Below, one piece after another: positions 62,381 to 64,000 of a stretch of 64,000 nucleotides of DNA. Both the position numbers and the translations under genes were made by a program. The notes under the pieces are model-generated. The model was given only the letters and a program-made list of their open reading frames with translations, was not told the origin of the DNA and did not search any database. Where the stretch lies: the NCBI GenBank assembly GCA_023407175.1, contig JAEYMU010000053.1, positions 1 through 64,000 on the forward strand. The letters run 5' to 3'. The stretch is from Bacillota bacterium. Lineage in GTDB: Bacteria; Bacillota_A; Clostridia; Lachnospirales; Lachnospiraceae. The stretch's first letter is position 1; each line of letters begins with the position of its first letter.

Positions 62381-63784
62381 TTAATAGGAGGACTTAAGCT
62401 TATCAATTGCCTTTTGTGCATTCTCAAGTGCTTCCTCCACGGTATATTTGTCGGAAACCATATCGGTAACCGCCCCCTGTACCTCACCCCACCAGTTCGG
62501 AGCATCATAGATATAATCATAGGCCTTACGATAATTCATCTCTGTAAGCACTACAGTTTTCACAGGGTCTGTAATTTCCTGAAACAGCTCCTCATAAACC
62601 GTTATATTCGCAGGCATATTGCTGGATTCTGTCAGAACCTCCTTCTGGATCTCCGGGCCTGTCAGATATTTTACAAATTCCCATGCCGCCTCCTGCTTTG
62701 CCTTATTTTTACCTGAAAGGCGGTTGGAAACCTCAATCGAGAAGCCTCCTGTGAAATTGTAATGATTTTCTTCAACCTTGTCATAAGGAACCGGAGCGGC
62801 TCCAAGATTAATCCGCTTATCCTCCTCCAGCTTGTCGTTTTGCCAGGGTATTTCATTTGTTGCTATCATCATTGCAACATTTTTACTCCAGAAGAGATTG
62901 GTCTTGTTATCTCCTGCGGAATCCAGAAAAGCATTTACCTTTGCAAAGGGCAGCGTGTGAGTCAGGTTATACCAGGTTTCAAAGCCTGCCCGCACTCCGG
63001 GATCACTGGTGATTATCGCATTGCCGTCGCTGTCAAAGAATTCTCCGCCCTTGCTCCAGACAACATTAACAAACATACAATTGCCGACACTGACATCAAA
63101 ACCAAGCTGTGTTATCTTGCCGTTCTCCTGCTTGGTCAAAAGCTCCTGATAGGCCATAAGCTCATTCCAGGTCTGCGGTGCGCGGACATTGCCGTCCTCA
63201 CCCACCAAATCCGCCGGCTTTCCGGTAATCTCAGTATCCGCCTGCTGCACAGCCTTAGTTCCAAGCCAATCCGCATCAGTCGTAGCTGCAAGCTCATTTA
63301 GTAAATCAATATTGTAGTATAGGATACGGTTATCCAGTGCATAGGGCAGCCCATAGATTTTTTCTTCATAGGTCATCGGCTTTAAATCCGCCTCATAAAA
63401 GTCATCCTGATTTAACGTCTCATCAAAGAATTGAGACAGCTCCATGGATACTCCGCCCTTCGCACGGTCGGCTGTATCTTTGATTGTCTGGATATAGATA
63501 TCCGGCCCGTTGGAATCCGTCATGGCCGTCGTGATCTTTGTAAAGTAATCCCAGAACGAAATACCGGTGTATTCTACCTTAATACCCGGATGTGCCTCTT
63601 CAAACCTTTCAATCACAGACAGCGTCCACTCGTAATTCGCGTCTCCCTCCGGATAAATCGACCAAAACTTCAGGGTAACCTCCCCATTGCCGCTGTCCGA
63701 AGAGGAACAGCCTGTCATATACATTGTTCCAAGCATTACGATAATCATCAGACAGCTTAATATTTTTCTACTTCTTTGCTTCAT
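62381..63784 (-). CDS. Extracellular sugar-binding lipoprotein (ABC system 2)
   Basis: A 467-residue family 1 solute-binding protein. Its lipobox is MTGC (Cys26), followed by a Ser-rich linker. Typical blocks: LKFWSIYPEGD, VIERFEEAHPGIKVEYTGI, YGLPYALDNRILYYNIDLL, PQTWNELMAYQELL and AAWEFVKYLTGPEIQKEV. It is distinct in sequence from the system 1 protein, so the locus can import two kinds of oligosaccharide or two size classes. GGGAGGAAG precedes the ATG. An unusual order is seen: the MalG-type permease lies upstream of the binding protein and the MalF-type downstream. Confidence 0.95.
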   Translation of the reverse strand: MKQRSRKILSCLMIIVMLGTMYMTGCSSSDSGNGEVTLKFWSIYPEGDANYEWTLSVIERFEEAHPGIKVEYTGISFWDYFTKITTAMTDSNGPDIYIQTIKDTADRAKGGVSMELSQFFDETLNQDDFYEADLKPMTYEEKIYGLPYALDNRILYYNIDLLNELAATTDADWLGTKAVQQADTEITGKPADLVGEDGNVRAPQTWNELMAYQELLTKQENGKITQLGFDVSVGNCMFVNVVWSKGGEFFDSDGNAIITSDPGVRAGFETWYNLTHTLPFAKVNAFLDSAGDNKTNLFWSKNVAMMIATNEIPWQNDKLEEDKRINLGAAPVPYDKVEENHYNFTGGFSIEVSNRLSGKNKAKQEAAWEFVKYLTGPEIQKEVLTESSNMPANITVYEELFQEITDPVKTVVLTEMNYRKAYDYIYDAPNWWGEVQGAVTDMVSDKYTVEEALENAQKAIDKLKSSY

Positions 63785-63843
63785 ATCCTATCTTCCTCCC
63801 TTTATTACATTAATTTTAAAATACTTTGTCCCTTTTCCCTGTT

Positions 63844-64000
63844 TTATCCCTTAACCGCACCTGATTTTATCCCTTCCAGGAAGTATCTTTGGCAAAATAC
63901 GAATATAATAATATTTGGTATCATGGAAATAATGGAACCGGCCATCAGCAGACTCCAGTTTGTACTTTGCTGTGAGAAAAACGCCCTAAGTCCCAAGGCC
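63844..64000 (-). CDS. ABC sugar transporter permease (MalG type), C-terminal part
   Basis: The last 52 codons of a permease whose start lies beyond the window. The translation ends SMIPNIIIFVFCQRYFLEGI followed by KSGAVKG and a TAA at 63846-63844, the standard MalG-type C-terminus (final helix, then Y-F-x-x-G-x-x-x-G-A-V-K-G). It is upstream of and co-directional with the system 2 binding protein, 59 bp apart. Confidence 0.92.
   Translation of the reverse strand, partial: ALGLRAFFSQQSTNWSLLMAGSIISMIPNIIIFVFCQRYFLEGIKSGAVKG

Overview
The window reads as chromosome of a moderately AT-rich, spore-forming anaerobic Firmicute, most like the Lachnospiraceae (Clostridia). Signs of this are the dipicolinate synthase pair dpaA-dpaB, strong AGGAGG-type ribosome binding sites with occasional TTG starts, ABC sugar-transporter sets that carry no ATPase of their own, cytoplasmic GH130/GH51 enzymes, and lipoprotein-rich carbohydrate loci. 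No tRNA, rRNA, CRISPR array, transposase or phage module was seen.

Layout. 1-5.4 kb: a repeat/hairpin cluster, a TetR-hydrolase pair, then dpaA-dpaB and an asparagine synthase on the opposite strand. 5.4-18 kb: mostly housekeeping genes (acetyltransferases, yajC-tgt, a GGDEF/EAL protein, aldolase fba, thioesterase, amidase, an OGG-type glycosylase, an ECF transporter S component, an HD-GYP protein), with a very unusual 67-residue Pro/Gly-rich peptide at 12.2 kb. 18-25 kb: a GH130 phosphorylase, small proteins, a sigma factor with an odd C-terminal tail, a 48-residue Asn/Ser/Lys-rich peptide, a staygreen-domain fusion protein, and a MerR regulator followed by a textbook 19-bp-spacer promoter and a TrmO-like gene. 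25-36 kb: a GH51 arabinofuranosidase divergent from an AraC regulator, an MFS carrier, an LctP-type permease behind tandem palindromes, LysR, HxlR with a nitroreductase, DegV and a multidrug MFS pump. Between LysR and HxlR lies a 143-bp structured unit bounded by 24-bp direct repeats that could form two competing RNA folds.

36-64 kb is one long minus-strand carbohydrate locus. Its right half carries an ABC transporter (two permeases, one running off the window, and a binding lipoprotein), two related proteins with discoidin-like modules and a beta-propeller (one a lipoprotein, one with no signal peptide), a tandem pair of duplicated surface lipoproteins, a CE7-like esterase, a ROK kinase and a class I mannose-6-phosphate isomerase. 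Its left half has a LacI regulator, a 1384-residue secreted multidomain protein with a GH50-like catalytic core, a second ABC transporter, GH130, GH92, an SGNH esterase, a second ROK kinase and a metallo-beta-lactamase-fold lipoprotein. The likely logic is that surface proteins bind and trim a mannose-containing, probably acetylated glycan, the ABC systems import the oligosaccharides, and cytoplasmic esterases, GH92 and GH130 break them down to mannose and mannose-1-phosphate. ROK kinases and ManA then feed glycolysis. An identical 11-bp word lies in the promoters of both lacI and the 1384-residue gene and is the best candidate for the LacI operator.
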